This document shows, one piece after another, positions 18,701 through 26,885 of a stretch of 64,000 bases of DNA. The number at the start of each line of letters is the position of its first letter. The stretch's first letter is position 1. A model generated the notes under the pieces. That model did not search any database, was not told the origin of the DNA, and was given only the letters and a program-made list of their open reading frames with translations. Source of the DNA: Synechococcus sp. PROS-9-1 (GTDB lineage: Bacteria > Cyanobacteriota > Cyanobacteriia > PCC-6307 > Cyanobiaceae); NCBI RefSeq assembly GCF_014279775.1, contig NZ_CP047961.1, positions 558,001-622,000 of the forward strand, written 5' to 3'. The position numbers and the translations under genes are program-made.

Positions 18701-19163
18701 CGCTGATGTGAGCGCTAGCTCCGTCTCCGGCAAAGCCGATGCCTTCTCTGGGGATGACAACCTCGACGGAAGCATCAGCACCGAGGCTTCCACCATCAAA
18801 GGTCTCTCAGCAATTGAAGCTGATGGCGCCAGCGATGGCACCATCCTTGGCACCGCCTTCGGAGACTTCAGTACCTCAGCTGAATCCACAGGCGCTAACG
18901 CAACAGCCAACGCTGCTCAGAGCCTCACAGGTATTGATTCCGCCAACATCGATTTCGGTGGCACCGGTTCGATCAGTGCCATCGCTCAAGACAGCAACTT
19001 CGTGGAAGCCAGCTCCGTAATGGGTGATGCTTCCGCCACCGCCACTGTTGATGCCATCGGCCTCAACGGCGGTGACATCCATATCGCTAGCGATGCAGTT
19101 CTCACCTCCAGCGTCTCTGTTGATTCGTCTGCTGATTCCAGCTCCGTCGGCGGTGCTTCTTGA
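15786..19163 (+). CDS. Large Ala/Ser/Gly/Asp-rich tandem-repeat protein, 1125 residues
   Basis: Built of roughly ten degenerate repeats of 84-131 residues. Each has a start like IxxxSDxxLQGLA, a Ser/Ala/Thr stretch (ADAxTTxGxAxA), a core like INGADLxxxNIGGVGSL and an end like SASSSNV. The GG core recurs near bases 16453, 16846, 17127, 17400, 17702, 18090, 18343, 18658 and 18954. It is strongly acidic, has very few Lys/Arg, and I see no Cys or Trp. There is no N-terminal signal peptide or membrane helix and no RTX nonapeptides. The repeat style suggests an elongated beta-rich or adhesin-like protein, but cell location and role are unknown. Confidence 0.75.
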   Translation: MTSSAKPLQNDFQSFAEDAVGKVAGLQDIQALVDADATIQAESSSASSASSENVSGDSAAVSTTESNQAIGLSNESNAEASIDVKADAGLQGVASSTASSSASTSNGIAEAFTEMGEGLGVSLTKLDVGGELSGLGQSSNSLSADSESVTGDSTATSGLTGSIQGFNSEIQNTIDSDASIQGLAQLVNNASAASTGTSSAASSATAIADAGKLQGADLGINTDIGGVADIGGQVDFNATAASSNVTGSAIAGAALGDVKDGFAVPTSASYSPTTGVDLGDLTESGTGLAQGLVTGTDGTSTNGVRSYGTDIKSDGTLQGFANLTNTADASTTDGAAAAGAYANTIDGANLGDVNIGGVGSLTGSANFAGSASSSNVDDSTTDISGAVSQLNDIDGLEAISGLNVASDAGINGLAAVDLGSSAESTSGGYAFASAQAGTLQGAELGVTDIGGVGSVAGETSLTSGAASSNVSGQAISLSQLTTAEGLQQTGELDVKSDASVQGLANVSSSADAATTAGTATANALSTTINGADLAAGNLDIGGIGSIAGQANFGLSASSSNVSDPSTATADSESATGLIGQKTDTSGTPDVFGIDVASDSGLSGMAIGSLSADASSTAGVATAIAGQGDKAIGAQLPSLNVGGISDLTGAAQLDSSATASNVGGVDETDATAKAGLGQDVTGLTTGLDETVNLATPPVNSIGVTGTDFSSAAFNIDIASDSNLTAQGFSNLDASASSTSGDATAAAGYGYTNAADASVTGIASGMSIDVGGVSNLMAQAQGTADSSASSVTGGAGSGSGMDAMGIADLQMNVSSDSDLSSTSAVIGSADGESTSGAATADIDFDATGINGIDMNIGGIGSLASTASVNGSSDATNVGAAPVLDDVATNGVDESAFDLGSTATGDLDATGLNSAHLFSSSDSDVSGIATIDSSINAASTAGDGLADADFDADGITSLEMGAGGLFDLAGQAQVNADVSASSVSGKADAFSGDDNLDGSISTEASTIKGLSAIEADGASDGTILGTAFGDFSTSAESTGANATANAAQSLTGIDSANIDFGGTGSISAIAQDSNFVEASSVMGDASATATVDAIGLNGGDIHIASDAVLTSSVSVDSSADSSSVGGAS

Positions 19164-19186
19164 GCCATTCGGACGAATGATCAAGG

Positions 19187-19225
19187 GCCCACTTGCTTTT
19201 TGCAATGAGAAGGAAGTGGGCTTAT
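19187..19225 (+). terminator. Hairpin after the giant repeat gene
   Basis: 8-bp stem GCCCACTT / AAGTGGGC with a 19-base loop, followed by TTAT, 23 bases after the stop codon. The T-run is weak. Confidence 0.5.
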
Positions 19226-19423
19226 CACCTAGAACGAGATTAAGATCAGCGATGCCTAAACGCCACAGAAGATTGGACTCTTTGGGTGGATCGTCCTAGC
19301 GCTTAGAGGGCGAAGCATGTGTTCAGCTTGCTTGCCAGGAGCATGTATTTGCGGTGCTTCATCAATCGTTTCTTCTTATTGATTTGCCTTCTGCTTGTAA
19401 AGAGCAGGGGGCAAATCAACCTC

Positions 19424-19461
19424 AAAAAGGAGTAGCTACATCTAGGGCTATTCCTTTTTTT
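19424..19461. terminator. Bidirectional terminator hairpin
   Basis: AAAAAGGAGTAG pairs with CTATTCCTTTTTTT across a loop of about 12 bases. A-run on one side and T-run on the other make it usable from both strands. Confidence 0.6.
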
Positions 19462-19560
19462 ATGTGAATTAAAGGGAATGGGTATGTCCCTCCCGAAGGC
19501 ATGAGAGAATACGGCTCTTTCCTTCCAGAACTGTTTGCTTTGATCGTTCATCAAGCAATG

Positions 19561-19600
19561 AAAAACCCTTGCTATCTCCCGTTTGGCAGGTAGCAAGAGT
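19561..19600 (-). terminator. Rho-independent terminator of rpsD
   Basis: On the minus strand CTTGCTA pairs with TAGCAAG (16-base loop), followed by GGTTTTTC, about 55 bases after the rpsD stop. Confidence 0.7.
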
Positions 19601-19653
19601 TGATGAAAATATGGGTTAGATGTATTTGAAAATCCAGCTGCAGAGCTGAACTC

Positions 19654-20262
19654 TTAGACCTTTCTGGAGTAGTACTCCACCACCAGCAGTTCGTTGATCT
19701 CAAGGGCGACCCATTCGCGTTCAGCGCGGCCAATCACTTTGGCGCTGAGCTTGGGTTTATCGAGTTCGAGGTGGGGAGGCACGTTGGCCAATCCTGGGAA
19801 TTGCAGATTCGCTTCGGCAAGCAGTTTGCTGCATTTGCGTTCGCGAATGGCGATCACATCACCAGATTTACACTGATAACTGGCGATGTCGGTGACCCGT
19901 CCGTTCACGGTGACGTGGCCATGATTCACCAATTGACGTGCACCTGGCACGGTTGGGCCAAAGCCAATGCGGAAACAAACATTGTCGAGACGATTCTCGA
20001 GCAGTTTGAGCAGGTTGGTTCCTGTTGATCCTTCCTGTGCACGCGCTTTCTTCACGTAGCGCACAAGTTGACGTTCAGAAACGCCGTAGTTGAAGCGAAG
20101 CTTTTGCTTTTCTTCTAAGCGGATTGCGTATTCGGAGCGCTTGCGACGGGCTTGGCCGTGCTGACCGGGTGGATAGGACCGTTTTGCGGCCTTCCGGGTG
20201 AGACCAGGTAGGTCTCCCAAGCGCCGCGTGATCCTCAGGCGAGGGCCGCGGTATCTGGACAT
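19654..20262 (-). CDS. rpsD: 30S ribosomal protein S4
   Basis: 202 residues, full length ([20 protein letters not shown]). It binds 16S rRNA early in 30S assembly. The S4 RNA-binding domain is visible as [12 protein letters not shown]...[15 protein letters not shown]. Alone on the minus strand with its own terminator; divergent from yidD. Confidence 0.97.
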   Translation of the reverse strand: MSRYRGPRLRITRRLGDLPGLTRKAAKRSYPPGQHGQARRKRSEYAIRLEEKQKLRFNYGVSERQLVRYVKKARAQEGSTGTNLLKLLENRLDNVCFRIGFGPTVPGARQLVNHGHVTVNGRVTDIASYQCKSGDVIAIRERKCSKLLAEANLQFPGLANVPPHLELDKPKLSAKVIGRAEREWVALEINELLVVEYYSRKV

Positions 20263-20342
20263 AGGAAAGAAGAGATGAAATTGGGTTCGCGCTCAAGCGA
20301 GAATCCGTCATGCTGGGTTTGTGGCCCGCACTGCGGAATCTC

Positions 20343-20609
20343 ATGCACGAATCAACCATCTTATCTGCCGGCAGCACAAATCCATTCAATCGGCTTGTAA
20401 GCGCGATTTTGCTTGCACTGATCAGCTTTTATCGCCGTTGGATTTCCCCGATGATCGGCCCTCGCTGTCGGTTCATTCCAACCTGCAGTGCCTACGGCAT
20501 CGAGGCGATTGAGCGCCATGGGCCTTGGCGTGGCGGTTGGTTAACTCTGCGTCGGTTGCTGCGCTGCCATCCCTTCACCCCCTGCGGCTGTGACCCCGTC
20601 CCCGATTGA
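20343..20609 (+). CDS. yidD: Membrane protein insertion efficiency factor YidD
   Basis: YidD family signature: [34 protein letters not shown] and [10 protein letters not shown] with the conserved cysteines. A small membrane-associated protein that assists YidC-dependent insertion. ATG codons at 20310 and 20343 are both in frame; I prefer 20343 (88 residues) because it lies closer to the conserved block. The end overlaps the next gene by 20 bases. Confidence 0.88.
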   Translation: MHESTILSAGSTNPFNRLVSAILLALISFYRRWISPMIGPRCRFIPTCSAYGIEAIERHGPWRGGWLTLRRLLRCHPFTPCGCDPVPD

Positions 20610-20898
20610 TTCCAGGCGATTGTTGCTCTATGGCAGGGCTGGTTGTTGTTTGTGTGAGGGGCTGGAACAGCGCTTGCGAGCTCTCAATCTTGAGCAAGAG
20701 AGTCTCCACCTGAAGCTTGTTGTTGTCGATATCGACGCTCCCGGCTGTGCAGCGCCATTGCGAGCGCGTTATGACCTTGAGGTGCCGGTTTTGGTCTTGG
20801 AGGAAACGGAGCTTCCTCGCGTGTCCCCCAGGTTGAGTGGGGATGGATTGCGCAATTGGTTGCAGCGGGTTTGCGCCACTGCACCAGGTTCGGATTAG
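20590..20898 (+). CDS. Glutaredoxin-like (DUF836 family) protein
   Basis: 102 residues from a GTG inside the end of yidD. Thioredoxin-fold start [19 protein letters not shown] with a CxxC-type active site (CLC preceded by Cys), then VVDIDAPG and the cis-proline region EVPVLVLE. Likely a thiol-disulfide oxidoreductase of small DUF836 type; no substrate can be inferred. Translationally coupled to yidD and followed closely by murE. Confidence 0.8.
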   Translation: MTPSPIDSRRLLLYGRAGCCLCEGLEQRLRALNLEQESLHLKLVVVDIDAPGCAAPLRARYDLEVPVLVLEETELPRVSPRLSGDGLRNWLQRVCATAPGSD

Positions 20899-20923
20899 AA
20901 CGTCCATCTGTGGTGCCCCAGCG

Positions 20924-22435
20924 ATGACCCAGACACTCCACGCCTTGCTGCATTCGGTGGGTTTGCCTGTGCCACTGGGCTTGGCTGATGCCGTGATCGA
21001 ATCGATCACCTGTGATTCCCGGTGCGTGGGACCTGGGAGTGTGTTCATCGGTCTTCCCGGCGGGCGGGTGGATGGAGGTAGCTTCTGGACCCAGGCTCTT
21101 GCTGATGGAGCTGCAGTGGTCCTGATTGGCTCAGCAGCAGCAGCGGCTAAACCTCCTGAACAGAGTGACGCTGTGGTGGTGGTTTCTGATCCAGTGGCTC
21201 GCTGGGCTGGTGAGTTGGCGGCAGCTTTTTGGAATCACCCCAGTGATCACATCGGTTTGATTGGGGTCACGGGCACCAACGGAAAAACCACCACCACCCA
21301 CCTGATTGAACATTTGAGTTCGGCCTGTGGACGACCTTCCGCCCTGTTTGGAACCCTTCTGAATCGTTGGCCTGGCCACAGCGTGACGGCAACTCACACC
21401 ACAGCCGTGGCTGATCGTCTCCAGGCTCAGCTTGCTGAGGCGTTTGCCGCTGGCGCGCAGTTAACGGCCATGGAGGTGAGCTCCCACGCCCTTGATCAGC
21501 ATCGGGTGGCTGGATGCCGTTTTTCCGGCGCTGTGTTTACGAATCTCACCCAGGACCATCTCGATTACCACGAGACGATGGCGTCTTATTTCGAGGCCAA
21601 GGCTCGACTGTTTGCTCCACCTTTGGTGGCTGATCGTGGGGCTCAATTTGTAGTCAATGTGGATGATCCTTGGGGCAAACAACTAGCGGAGCGGTTGGGA
21701 GATCGCTGTTGGCGGAGTTCGTTGTCTGTGGGCTCAGCAGATGCAGAACTGACGATGTCAGATTTGCTGATGGGCTCTTCTGGGGTTGAAGGACGCCTTT
21801 CCAGTCCGATGGGTGAGGGCACGTTCCACTCCCCACTGCTGGGTCGCTTCAATGTGATGAATCTGCTGCAGGCGGTTGGGGTCTTGCTTCAGCAAGGTCT
21901 CCCTTTGGAGTCGCTTCTCACAGCCATAAGCACATTCAGGGGCGTTCCTGGTCGGATGGAACGGGTTGTTGTGGACGCCAAGGGAAGTGATCTGCCCACG
22001 GTCTTGGTGGATTACGCCCACACTCCTGATGGCTTAAGCAGCGCACTGAAGGCGTGTCGCCCCTTCGCGAAGGGCAAATTGATTTGTGTGTTTGGTTGTG
22101 GTGGTGATAGGGATCGAGGCAAGCGTCCGCAGATGGCTGCGATTGCAGCAGAGATTGCTGATGCTGTGGTGGTGACCTCTGATAATCCACGCACAGAAGA
22201 TCCTCAGCAAATCCTGGATGACGTGGTTCGTGGAATACCAAGCGGCACTGATTTGGCTGTGACAATGGATCGTTCTGCAGCGATTGCAGGAGCAATTCAA
22301 GATTCAGGTCCTGGAGATCTCGTTCTTGTTGCTGGGAAAGGTCATGAGGATTATCAGATTTTAGGAACCCAAAAAGTACATTTTGATGACCGCGAACAGG
22401 CTCTGAATGCTCTGAATCACAAGCTCAATCAATGA
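20924..22435 (+). CDS. murE: UDP-N-acetylmuramoyl-L-alanyl-D-glutamate--2,6-diaminopimelate ligase MurE
   Basis: 503 residues from the ATG at 20924. It adds meso-diaminopimelate to the peptidoglycan precursor in the cytoplasm. The ATP loop is [13 protein letters not shown] and the substrate-specifying motif is DNPRTEDP, which marks meso-DAP rather than lysine enzymes. The frame is open upstream, but the extension overlaps the glutaredoxin-like gene and is not conserved-looking. Confidence 0.95.
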   Translation: MTQTLHALLHSVGLPVPLGLADAVIESITCDSRCVGPGSVFIGLPGGRVDGGSFWTQALADGAAVVLIGSAAAAAKPPEQSDAVVVVSDPVARWAGELAAAFWNHPSDHIGLIGVTGTNGKTTTTHLIEHLSSACGRPSALFGTLLNRWPGHSVTATHTTAVADRLQAQLAEAFAAGAQLTAMEVSSHALDQHRVAGCRFSGAVFTNLTQDHLDYHETMASYFEAKARLFAPPLVADRGAQFVVNVDDPWGKQLAERLGDRCWRSSLSVGSADAELTMSDLLMGSSGVEGRLSSPMGEGTFHSPLLGRFNVMNLLQAVGVLLQQGLPLESLLTAISTFRGVPGRMERVVVDAKGSDLPTVLVDYAHTPDGLSSALKACRPFAKGKLICVFGCGGDRDRGKRPQMAAIAAEIADAVVVTSDNPRTEDPQQILDDVVRGIPSGTDLAVTMDRSAAIAGAIQDSGPGDLVLVAGKGHEDYQILGTQKVHFDDREQALNALNHKLNQ

Positions 22436-22555
22436 ATTTCTTGCTTGGATAAATGTAAAAAGTTTCTCCAAAAATTGAGAACATCCACAGCTGTGCTGCT
22501 CTCTTGCTGTTGTTACTGCTTGGCTTTGATCCCTTTAGGGGCTTCATCATGGGGG

Positions 22556-23794
22556 TCATATCAGCTCTTCAAGGGCATCCACCAAGCGCCTGAGTTCAGT
22601 TGCTTCGGTGGTGATGTGGGTACAGGCTCTTAGGCAAATGGGCTCTTCCAGGTTGCGGATCCAGATTCCTTTGCTGCCGAGGATTTGAACGATTTCAGCA
22701 GGAGTTTGCCCAGATGGATTGTTGAGTTGGAAGCTCACCAAACCTGCGGGGGGTTCCCCTTCGAGCAAGGGAGTGGCTCCGGGATGCTCATTTAGTTGCC
22801 CCCAGAGATTACGGCTCAGGGATTGGATGGTTTGGAGACGCTCCTGCTCACGTCCCTCACCGGCTAACAAGCTCAATGATTGACGCAGCCCTGCCATCAG
22901 CGGCACACAGCTCGTTGCAATTTCAAAGCGTCTGCTGTCATGGTGAAAGGGGTCTGGATCATGGATCACGGCGCGGGTTTCATCGCGCAGACTGCGCCAG
23001 CCAATCAGCGTTGGATTGGCTTGATTGAGGATTCTTTCTGACAAGGCCACGCCTCCAAGTCCCTCGGGTCCGCAGGCCCATTTGTGCCCAGTAAATGCAT
23101 AAATATCAGCCGCCTGCGCTGCAGCTTCCACAGGGATTTGCCCCATGCTTTGGGCTGCATCGACGAGCAGAAATGGTTGCTGAGCATGGTGACGAAGCTG
23201 GTCTGCTACCGCAGGGATTGGCATCAGCTGTCCGGTGTTCCATAGCAGATGGGATAGCACCACCACTTTGGTGCGTGGTTGTAGAGAGTCCTCTAAAGCT
23301 TGAAGGACACCTGCATCGGTGTTGTGTTGTGCCTCGCGTCCTTGCCTGAATTGTTGAACAGGGAGGTTGTCGACCTCCAGGTGCTCCCGTCTGGCAAGTT
23401 CATGGCATGCGGCAACGACTCCTGGGTGCTCGCAATCACTGATCAAGAGGCGATCACCGGCTTCAAAGGGAAGTCCCCAAAGGGGCAGAACGCAACCGCT
23501 GGTTACGTTTTCGGTGAGAGCGAGGCGGTGGGGTGCCACACCACATAAACGACCGAGCAATGCACGTGTTTTGTTTGTTTCCGCGCTGATATAGGGCCAT
23601 ACATCCGTGGTGAAGGGGCCCAGTTCTTGGATGCGCTGCCAGCTTGTGGTCATGGCCTCCAACGAAGGCGTTGGCAACGGTCCCTGACCGCCGTAGTTGA
23701 AGTAGGTCTTGTTGCCCAGTGCCGGACATAGGTCGCGGAGATTATTCCTGTTTGCGTGGGTCAAGGTGGTATTTCGAAAGGTTCCTGGGGCCAT
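22556..23794 (-). CDS. Class-V aminotransferase-fold PLP enzyme (cysteine desulfurase / cystine lyase-like)
   Basis: 412 residues from the ATG at 23794. PLP lysine in FTGHKWACGPEGLGG, preceded by VDAAQSMGQIPV; the N-terminus has TYFNYGGQGPLP. The GHKW-CGP-G-GG pattern resembles cyanobacterial C-DES (cystine C-S lyase) and isopenicillin-N epimerase-like proteins more than IscS/SufS. I see no SufS-type catalytic-cysteine loop. Convergent with murE; exact substrate uncertain. Confidence 0.8.
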   Translation of the reverse strand: MAPGTFRNTTLTHANRNNLRDLCPALGNKTYFNYGGQGPLPTPSLEAMTTSWQRIQELGPFTTDVWPYISAETNKTRALLGRLCGVAPHRLALTENVTSGCVLPLWGLPFEAGDRLLISDCEHPGVVAACHELARREHLEVDNLPVQQFRQGREAQHNTDAGVLQALEDSLQPRTKVVVLSHLLWNTGQLMPIPAVADQLRHHAQQPFLLVDAAQSMGQIPVEAAAQAADIYAFTGHKWACGPEGLGGVALSERILNQANPTLIGWRSLRDETRAVIHDPDPFHHDSRRFEIATSCVPLMAGLRQSLSLLAGEGREQERLQTIQSLSRNLWGQLNEHPGATPLLEGEPPAGLVSFQLNNPSGQTPAEIVQILGSKGIWIRNLEEPICLRACTHITTEATELRRLVDALEELI

Positions 23795-24310
23795 CGTCAA
23801 AGCACGTGCTTACTACCAACTGCAGCGTGGTGTGCCTCGTGATTCTCAATCTCAAGTTGGCAAAAAAAAGTGGAAAGAGCCAGGCTTATGGCTTGCCCCA
23901 GACGGTGAAACACCCAATCCGGGATAGATTATGGCAGTGAAGGAGATGCTGGAGCTGAAGTGCCAACGGCGGCAAGCTCATACTCATCGCATCAGATAAG
24001 CTTTGATTGTTTTTGACAGGTCGGCTTAAAAAGTATCCGTACATTATCTATTGTCTCTTCAAGTTGAATGGATTGATACTTGCAAATTTTACCTGTTAAA
24101 TTCATCCAAGACAGGTCTCTCATGCAAGCTAAATGAGTGACAAGTATTCGATTTAAATAGGCGCTTGGTGCGCTGACTGGAGCAAGCCAGAAACAGTCGC
24201 TGTTAATTATCACAATACGATGAACCTGGACCAACGCAAGAGATAGAGTGTTGCCTCAGGCACCACGTACTGCGCTGGTGGCTTTTTTACCTCGCTGAAG
24301 GTGCTCAAGC
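23795..24310. other. Intergenic region with one orphan terminator
   Basis: About 500 bases between two genes. Small frames on both strands (for example 23992-24234 minus, TTG start) lack a clear start or protein character. The one firm feature is a plus-strand terminator at 24259-24288. Confidence 0.4.
24259..24288 (+). terminator. Strong plus-strand terminator with no gene in front of it
   Basis: CACCACG pairs with CG-C-TGGTG (one bulged C, 5-base loop), followed by GCTTTTTT. The nearest plus-strand gene upstream is murE, nearly 2 kb away with a minus-strand gene between. It may end a small RNA or act as an attenuator for the gene starting at 24311. Confidence 0.6.
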
Positions 24311-24667
24311 ATGATGAACCCCTACGTCTTGTATCTGTTCACCCTGCCCATTGATGAGCCCGAGACCTCTGCCAAGGTGAGAGATTTTGTCTTAACGCTT
24401 ACGAAGGCTCAGCAGGCAACCATTGAATATGTGCCACTACGCACTGACGATGGAAAACTCACACAGCTTGCAGAAAAGTTGAATGTTGATAGTGCTCCGA
24501 CGTTGGTCGTTACGCACGAAAGCGTCTCTTGTGAACTCGATGCCGATGGTGATGAAGATTGCGACTATATAGAAAAACCAGTTGAACGCTTCGTTGGAGC
24601 CAAGGCAATCACAGAGCACCTTGAAGTCACGATTGAAAGCTATACATACGCAAATCCACCTGAATAA
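24311..24667 (+). CDS. Thioredoxin-fold-like hypothetical protein, 118 residues
   Basis: MMNPYVLYLFTLPIDEPETS, then an alpha/beta pattern with NVDSAPTLVVTHE, which looks like the cis-proline segment of a thioredoxin fold. There is no CxxC at the expected N-terminal site; two cysteines lie in a later acidic insertion (CELDADGDEDCDYI). A sensor or adaptor role is possible, but function is unknown. Confidence 0.6.
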   Translation: MMNPYVLYLFTLPIDEPETSAKVRDFVLTLTKAQQATIEYVPLRTDDGKLTQLAEKLNVDSAPTLVVTHESVSCELDADGDEDCDYIEKPVERFVGAKAITEHLEVTIESYTYANPPE

Positions 24668-24696
24668 TCCATAACAGCATCACTGATGTCATCAGG

Positions 24697-24960
24697 TTAT
24701 TCATCTGATTCGTGGTCCGATACGTAGAAGGGCTCACTGATGCCTGGCTCTTGGTTGTCTAATACAAAAGCACGTATTAGGTCGTCGCTTTTGAAAGCCA
24801 AAAGCCCCTGATTAGGATCAACTGACTTCATCTCGGGATGGTTGTTGACTAGACGCTTGTGGTCTTTCCATCTTTTCCTAAGGCGAACCGCTTTTTCCGA
24901 TAGATGGACGAGCAAAGCAAGGTTGACGAGTGCAAGACCAACAAATACCAATGCCCGCAT
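24697..24960 (-). CDS. Small single-pass membrane protein, 87 residues
   Basis: N-terminal hydrophobic helix (MRALVFVGLALVNLALLVHL), then a basic stretch (RLRKRWKDHKR) and an acidic C-terminus ending YVSDHESDE. The layout predicts one membrane helix with a cytoplasmic tail. A Fur-box-like palindrome lies 31 bp upstream of the ATG. Family unknown. Confidence 0.6.
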   Translation of the reverse strand: MRALVFVGLALVNLALLVHLSEKAVRLRKRWKDHKRLVNNHPEMKSVDPNQGLLAFKSDDLIRAFVLDNQEPGISEPFYVSDHESDE

Positions 24961-24990
24961 ACACAGCCAAGCCGCTCTGCTGACTCTAGT

Positions 24991-25005
24991 CGAGAATGAT
25001 TCTCG
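24991..25005. promoter_or_regulatory. Fur-box-like perfect 7-1-7 palindrome
   Basis: CGAGAAT-G-ATTCTCG, a perfect 15-bp inverted repeat of the 7-1-7 type bound by Fur-family regulators (compare TGAGAAT-n-ATTCTCA). It lies between divergent genes, 31 bp from the small membrane protein start and about 104 bp from the DUF4079 gene. Confidence 0.55.
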
Positions 25006-25108
25006 TTCTTGCTAAGCATGGGAATGCTTGGTGTTGAAGTTGGTTCTTTGTTGATCTTTCAACGGCTGGATTGAGCTCTCAAATTTTGGCTCCATGGCTA
25101 CGTTTTGA

Positions 25109-25837
25109 GTGGATGCTTTCTTGGCCATGGCCGGCGTTGATTGGTTGTGGATTTTGCATCCTTTTCTTGCAGTGGTGTTGGTTTATCCACTGGTTGGGGT
25201 GGTGGTGCGTTTGGCAATTCAGACGCGTGCACGTCGGCTGCAGAACCAGAAACTTCCAGTCACGGTGGGACGAGATCACAGCGACCTGGGCCGTTGGCTT
25301 GCGGCAGCTGTGGTGCTGCTGGTCTTAATTGCTCTCTCTGTTGTGATTGGCACGAAGGCTCCGCTGGTTCAGTTCGAAGGGGGCCTCGCACGTGCGATCC
25401 AGTTGTTGCTTGTGTTGTTTGGAACGATCGTGAGCCTCCTCGCCCTATGGCGGTGCACGAGACCTGGGATGAGGTTGGCTTTTTCTCTGATTACTTGGGC
25501 TGGAGTGTTGGGGCTTGGCGCCCAACCGGAGGTTTGGCGGCTTTCAGATAATCCTTTTACGCCTGCGTTTTGGCAGTCCCATTACTGGGCTGGCGTTGGG
25601 GTAACGGGCTTGATGTTGTTTTCCCTTGGTGCTCGCGCCGAGATCCTGCGTGACATCCGCATTCGCCGTTTGCATGTCACAGCCAACGTGCTTGCGGCCT
25701 TGTTGTTTTTGACGCAAGGCCTCACCGGTACCCGCGATCTGCTGGAAATTCCCCTCCGTTGGCAGAAGTCCACGATCTATCGCTGTGACTTCAATGCGAA
25801 GACCTGCCCTTCGCTTGATTCCAATGCTCAGTCTTAG
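25109..25837 (+). CDS. DUF4079 multi-pass membrane protein
   Basis: 242 residues, with about six hydrophobic segments (WLWILHPFLAVVLVYPLVGV at the N-terminus). Histidines in the segments LHPF and QSHYWAGVGVTG suit heme or metal ligation, as in cytochrome b561-like DUF4079 proteins. The end has RRLHVTANVLAALLFLTQGLTGTRDLLE. GTG at 25109 or ATG at 25127 could be the start. A Fur-like box upstream hints at iron control. Confidence 0.75.
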   Translation: MDAFLAMAGVDWLWILHPFLAVVLVYPLVGVVVRLAIQTRARRLQNQKLPVTVGRDHSDLGRWLAAAVVLLVLIALSVVIGTKAPLVQFEGGLARAIQLLLVLFGTIVSLLALWRCTRPGMRLAFSLITWAGVLGLGAQPEVWRLSDNPFTPAFWQSHYWAGVGVTGLMLFSLGARAEILRDIRIRRLHVTANVLAALLFLTQGLTGTRDLLEIPLRWQKSTIYRCDFNAKTCPSLDSNAQS

Positions 25838-25909
25838 CTGACTCCTTTGGCTAAATAGAGATGGTTGCGTCTTCAACCTATGGATTGATCAGATGAGCTT
25901 GAGGCGACG

Positions 25910-25945
25910 TTAAAAGCTTTTTCCGCTCTCTATCGAAGCTTTTAA
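25910..25945. terminator. Perfect 10-bp inverted repeat between convergent genes
   Basis: TTAAAAGCTT and AAGCTTTTAA, 16 bases apart, lie between the 3' ends of the DUF4079 gene and the ZIP-like gene. Stem tails are rich in A or T on both sides, so a bidirectional terminator is the simplest reading, though the stem is AT-rich. Confidence 0.45.
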
Positions 25946-26041
25946 ATTGATGGTTTAAAGCGCGTTTATTGCTCTCCTGTTGAGGGCACGATGTGGTTTT
26001 GCATGTTGTGCCTGGAATGATTCACTGCTTCCAATGCATCC

Positions 26042-26779
26042 TCAGTGAGTGGCGTGGGAGAAAGCGAGAAGAAGAAGACCGGTCATTGATGTGGTTCCAG
26101 CTAGAAACCAACCAAGACGCGTGCGATTAACGGCCGGTAGTTCTTCTCGGAAGACGGCCATGAGCAGTCCCCCTCCCAGATATGCCGTGGCGATGGCGAG
26201 ATGGAGGTCGGCTACTGGGTGGAGGAGTGCTGCATGCAACAGCCCCAGGGCCAGGGCAGCTGTTCCCAACCAGCGCATGCGTGTTCGGAAGATTGCTGGA
26301 TGCCGAGCGGCCATGGTTCGATCGGCTAGAAGCACATGGGCGCTGATGGCGATGGTGAACAAGATTCCATAGGCCAATCCGGTGCTGATCAGGGACGGAA
26401 GGGAATAGGCATAGAGGTAGCTGATCGCCGCGAAATGAAGAGTGTGCAGTGATCCTGCAATCCTTCCAGCCTGTCGCTCATGGGTGGCGAGCACATCAAT
26501 GCTGTACGTCACCATGATTCCAGCTAGGGCGATGAGAAATAGCAACGCCTCTGTGATGGGGGTAGGGGCGAAGGTTTCCATCCCAGGGGCTTCAGATAAG
26601 GCTTGGCCATGGCTGGCAAGTTCTGGCAATAAATGCACAAACACATAGGCAATTCCTGCCCCACCTCCAAAGGAGGCCCAGCGCATCTGCTCACGATCAG
26701 GTCTGGTTGCCACCTTGTCAGCCAGCCAATGCGCGCTGGCGATCGCACTCACGCACAAAATGGAAAAGATGCAGAGCAT
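26042..26779 (-). CDS. ZIP-like multi-pass membrane protein
   Basis: 245 residues with about eight hydrophobic segments. The sequence GGAGIAYVFVHLLPELASHG resembles the metal-site helix of ZIP transporters (HLLPE). Other helices carry histidines (SLHTLHFAAISYLYAYSLP, GLLHAALLHPVADLH) that could bind metal or heme. It is shorter and more divergent than true ZIPs, so transport of divalent metal is inference only. ATG start at 26779. Confidence 0.6.
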   Translation of the reverse strand: MLCIFSILCVSAIASAHWLADKVATRPDREQMRWASFGGGAGIAYVFVHLLPELASHGQALSEAPGMETFAPTPITEALLFLIALAGIMVTYSIDVLATHERQAGRIAGSLHTLHFAAISYLYAYSLPSLISTGLAYGILFTIAISAHVLLADRTMAARHPAIFRTRMRWLGTAALALGLLHAALLHPVADLHLAIATAYLGGGLLMAVFREELPAVNRTRLGWFLAGTTSMTGLLLLAFSHATH

Positions 26780-26821
26780 CCAGATTTAATTTGTTGATTT
26801 TAATCTTATCGTAGGGGTATT

Positions 26822-26862
26822 TTGTTAACAGCTATGTAAGGCAAGGCGATGGTTGTTAACAG
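26822..26862. repeat. Two copies of TTGTTAACAG
   Basis: The 10-mer at 26822-26831 and 26853-26862 contains the 8-bp palindrome TGTTAACA. The copies start 31 bp apart, about three helical turns, and lie about 45 bp upstream of the ZIP-like gene start. This spacing suits a dimeric regulator bound at two sites. Confidence 0.35.
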
Positions 26863-26885
26863 GCTTATTTCCACTCTTGAGGCGT

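Larger units (their letters stand above)
19226..19653. other. Intergenic region with two terminators, no gene seen
   Basis: The stretch between the giant repeat gene and rpsD holds two further terminator hairpins, listed separately. A 97-codon minus-strand frame across 19303-19596 runs through both hairpins and has no protein-like character. Confidence 0.5.

Noticed and set aside
15786-19163. RTX calcium-binding repeats or a CRISPR-like array in the giant repeat gene
   Set aside because: The GG-containing motifs lack the GGxGxDxLx nonapeptide, and the DNA repeats are degenerate and in frame, with no spacers.
19303-19596. 97-codon minus-strand frame between terminators
   Set aside because: Runs through two terminator hairpins and has no coherent protein pattern.
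22445-22633. 62-codon TTG frame after murE
   Set aside because: Overlaps the 3' end of the class-V PLP enzyme gene on the other strand; Cys-rich and without a ribosome-binding site.
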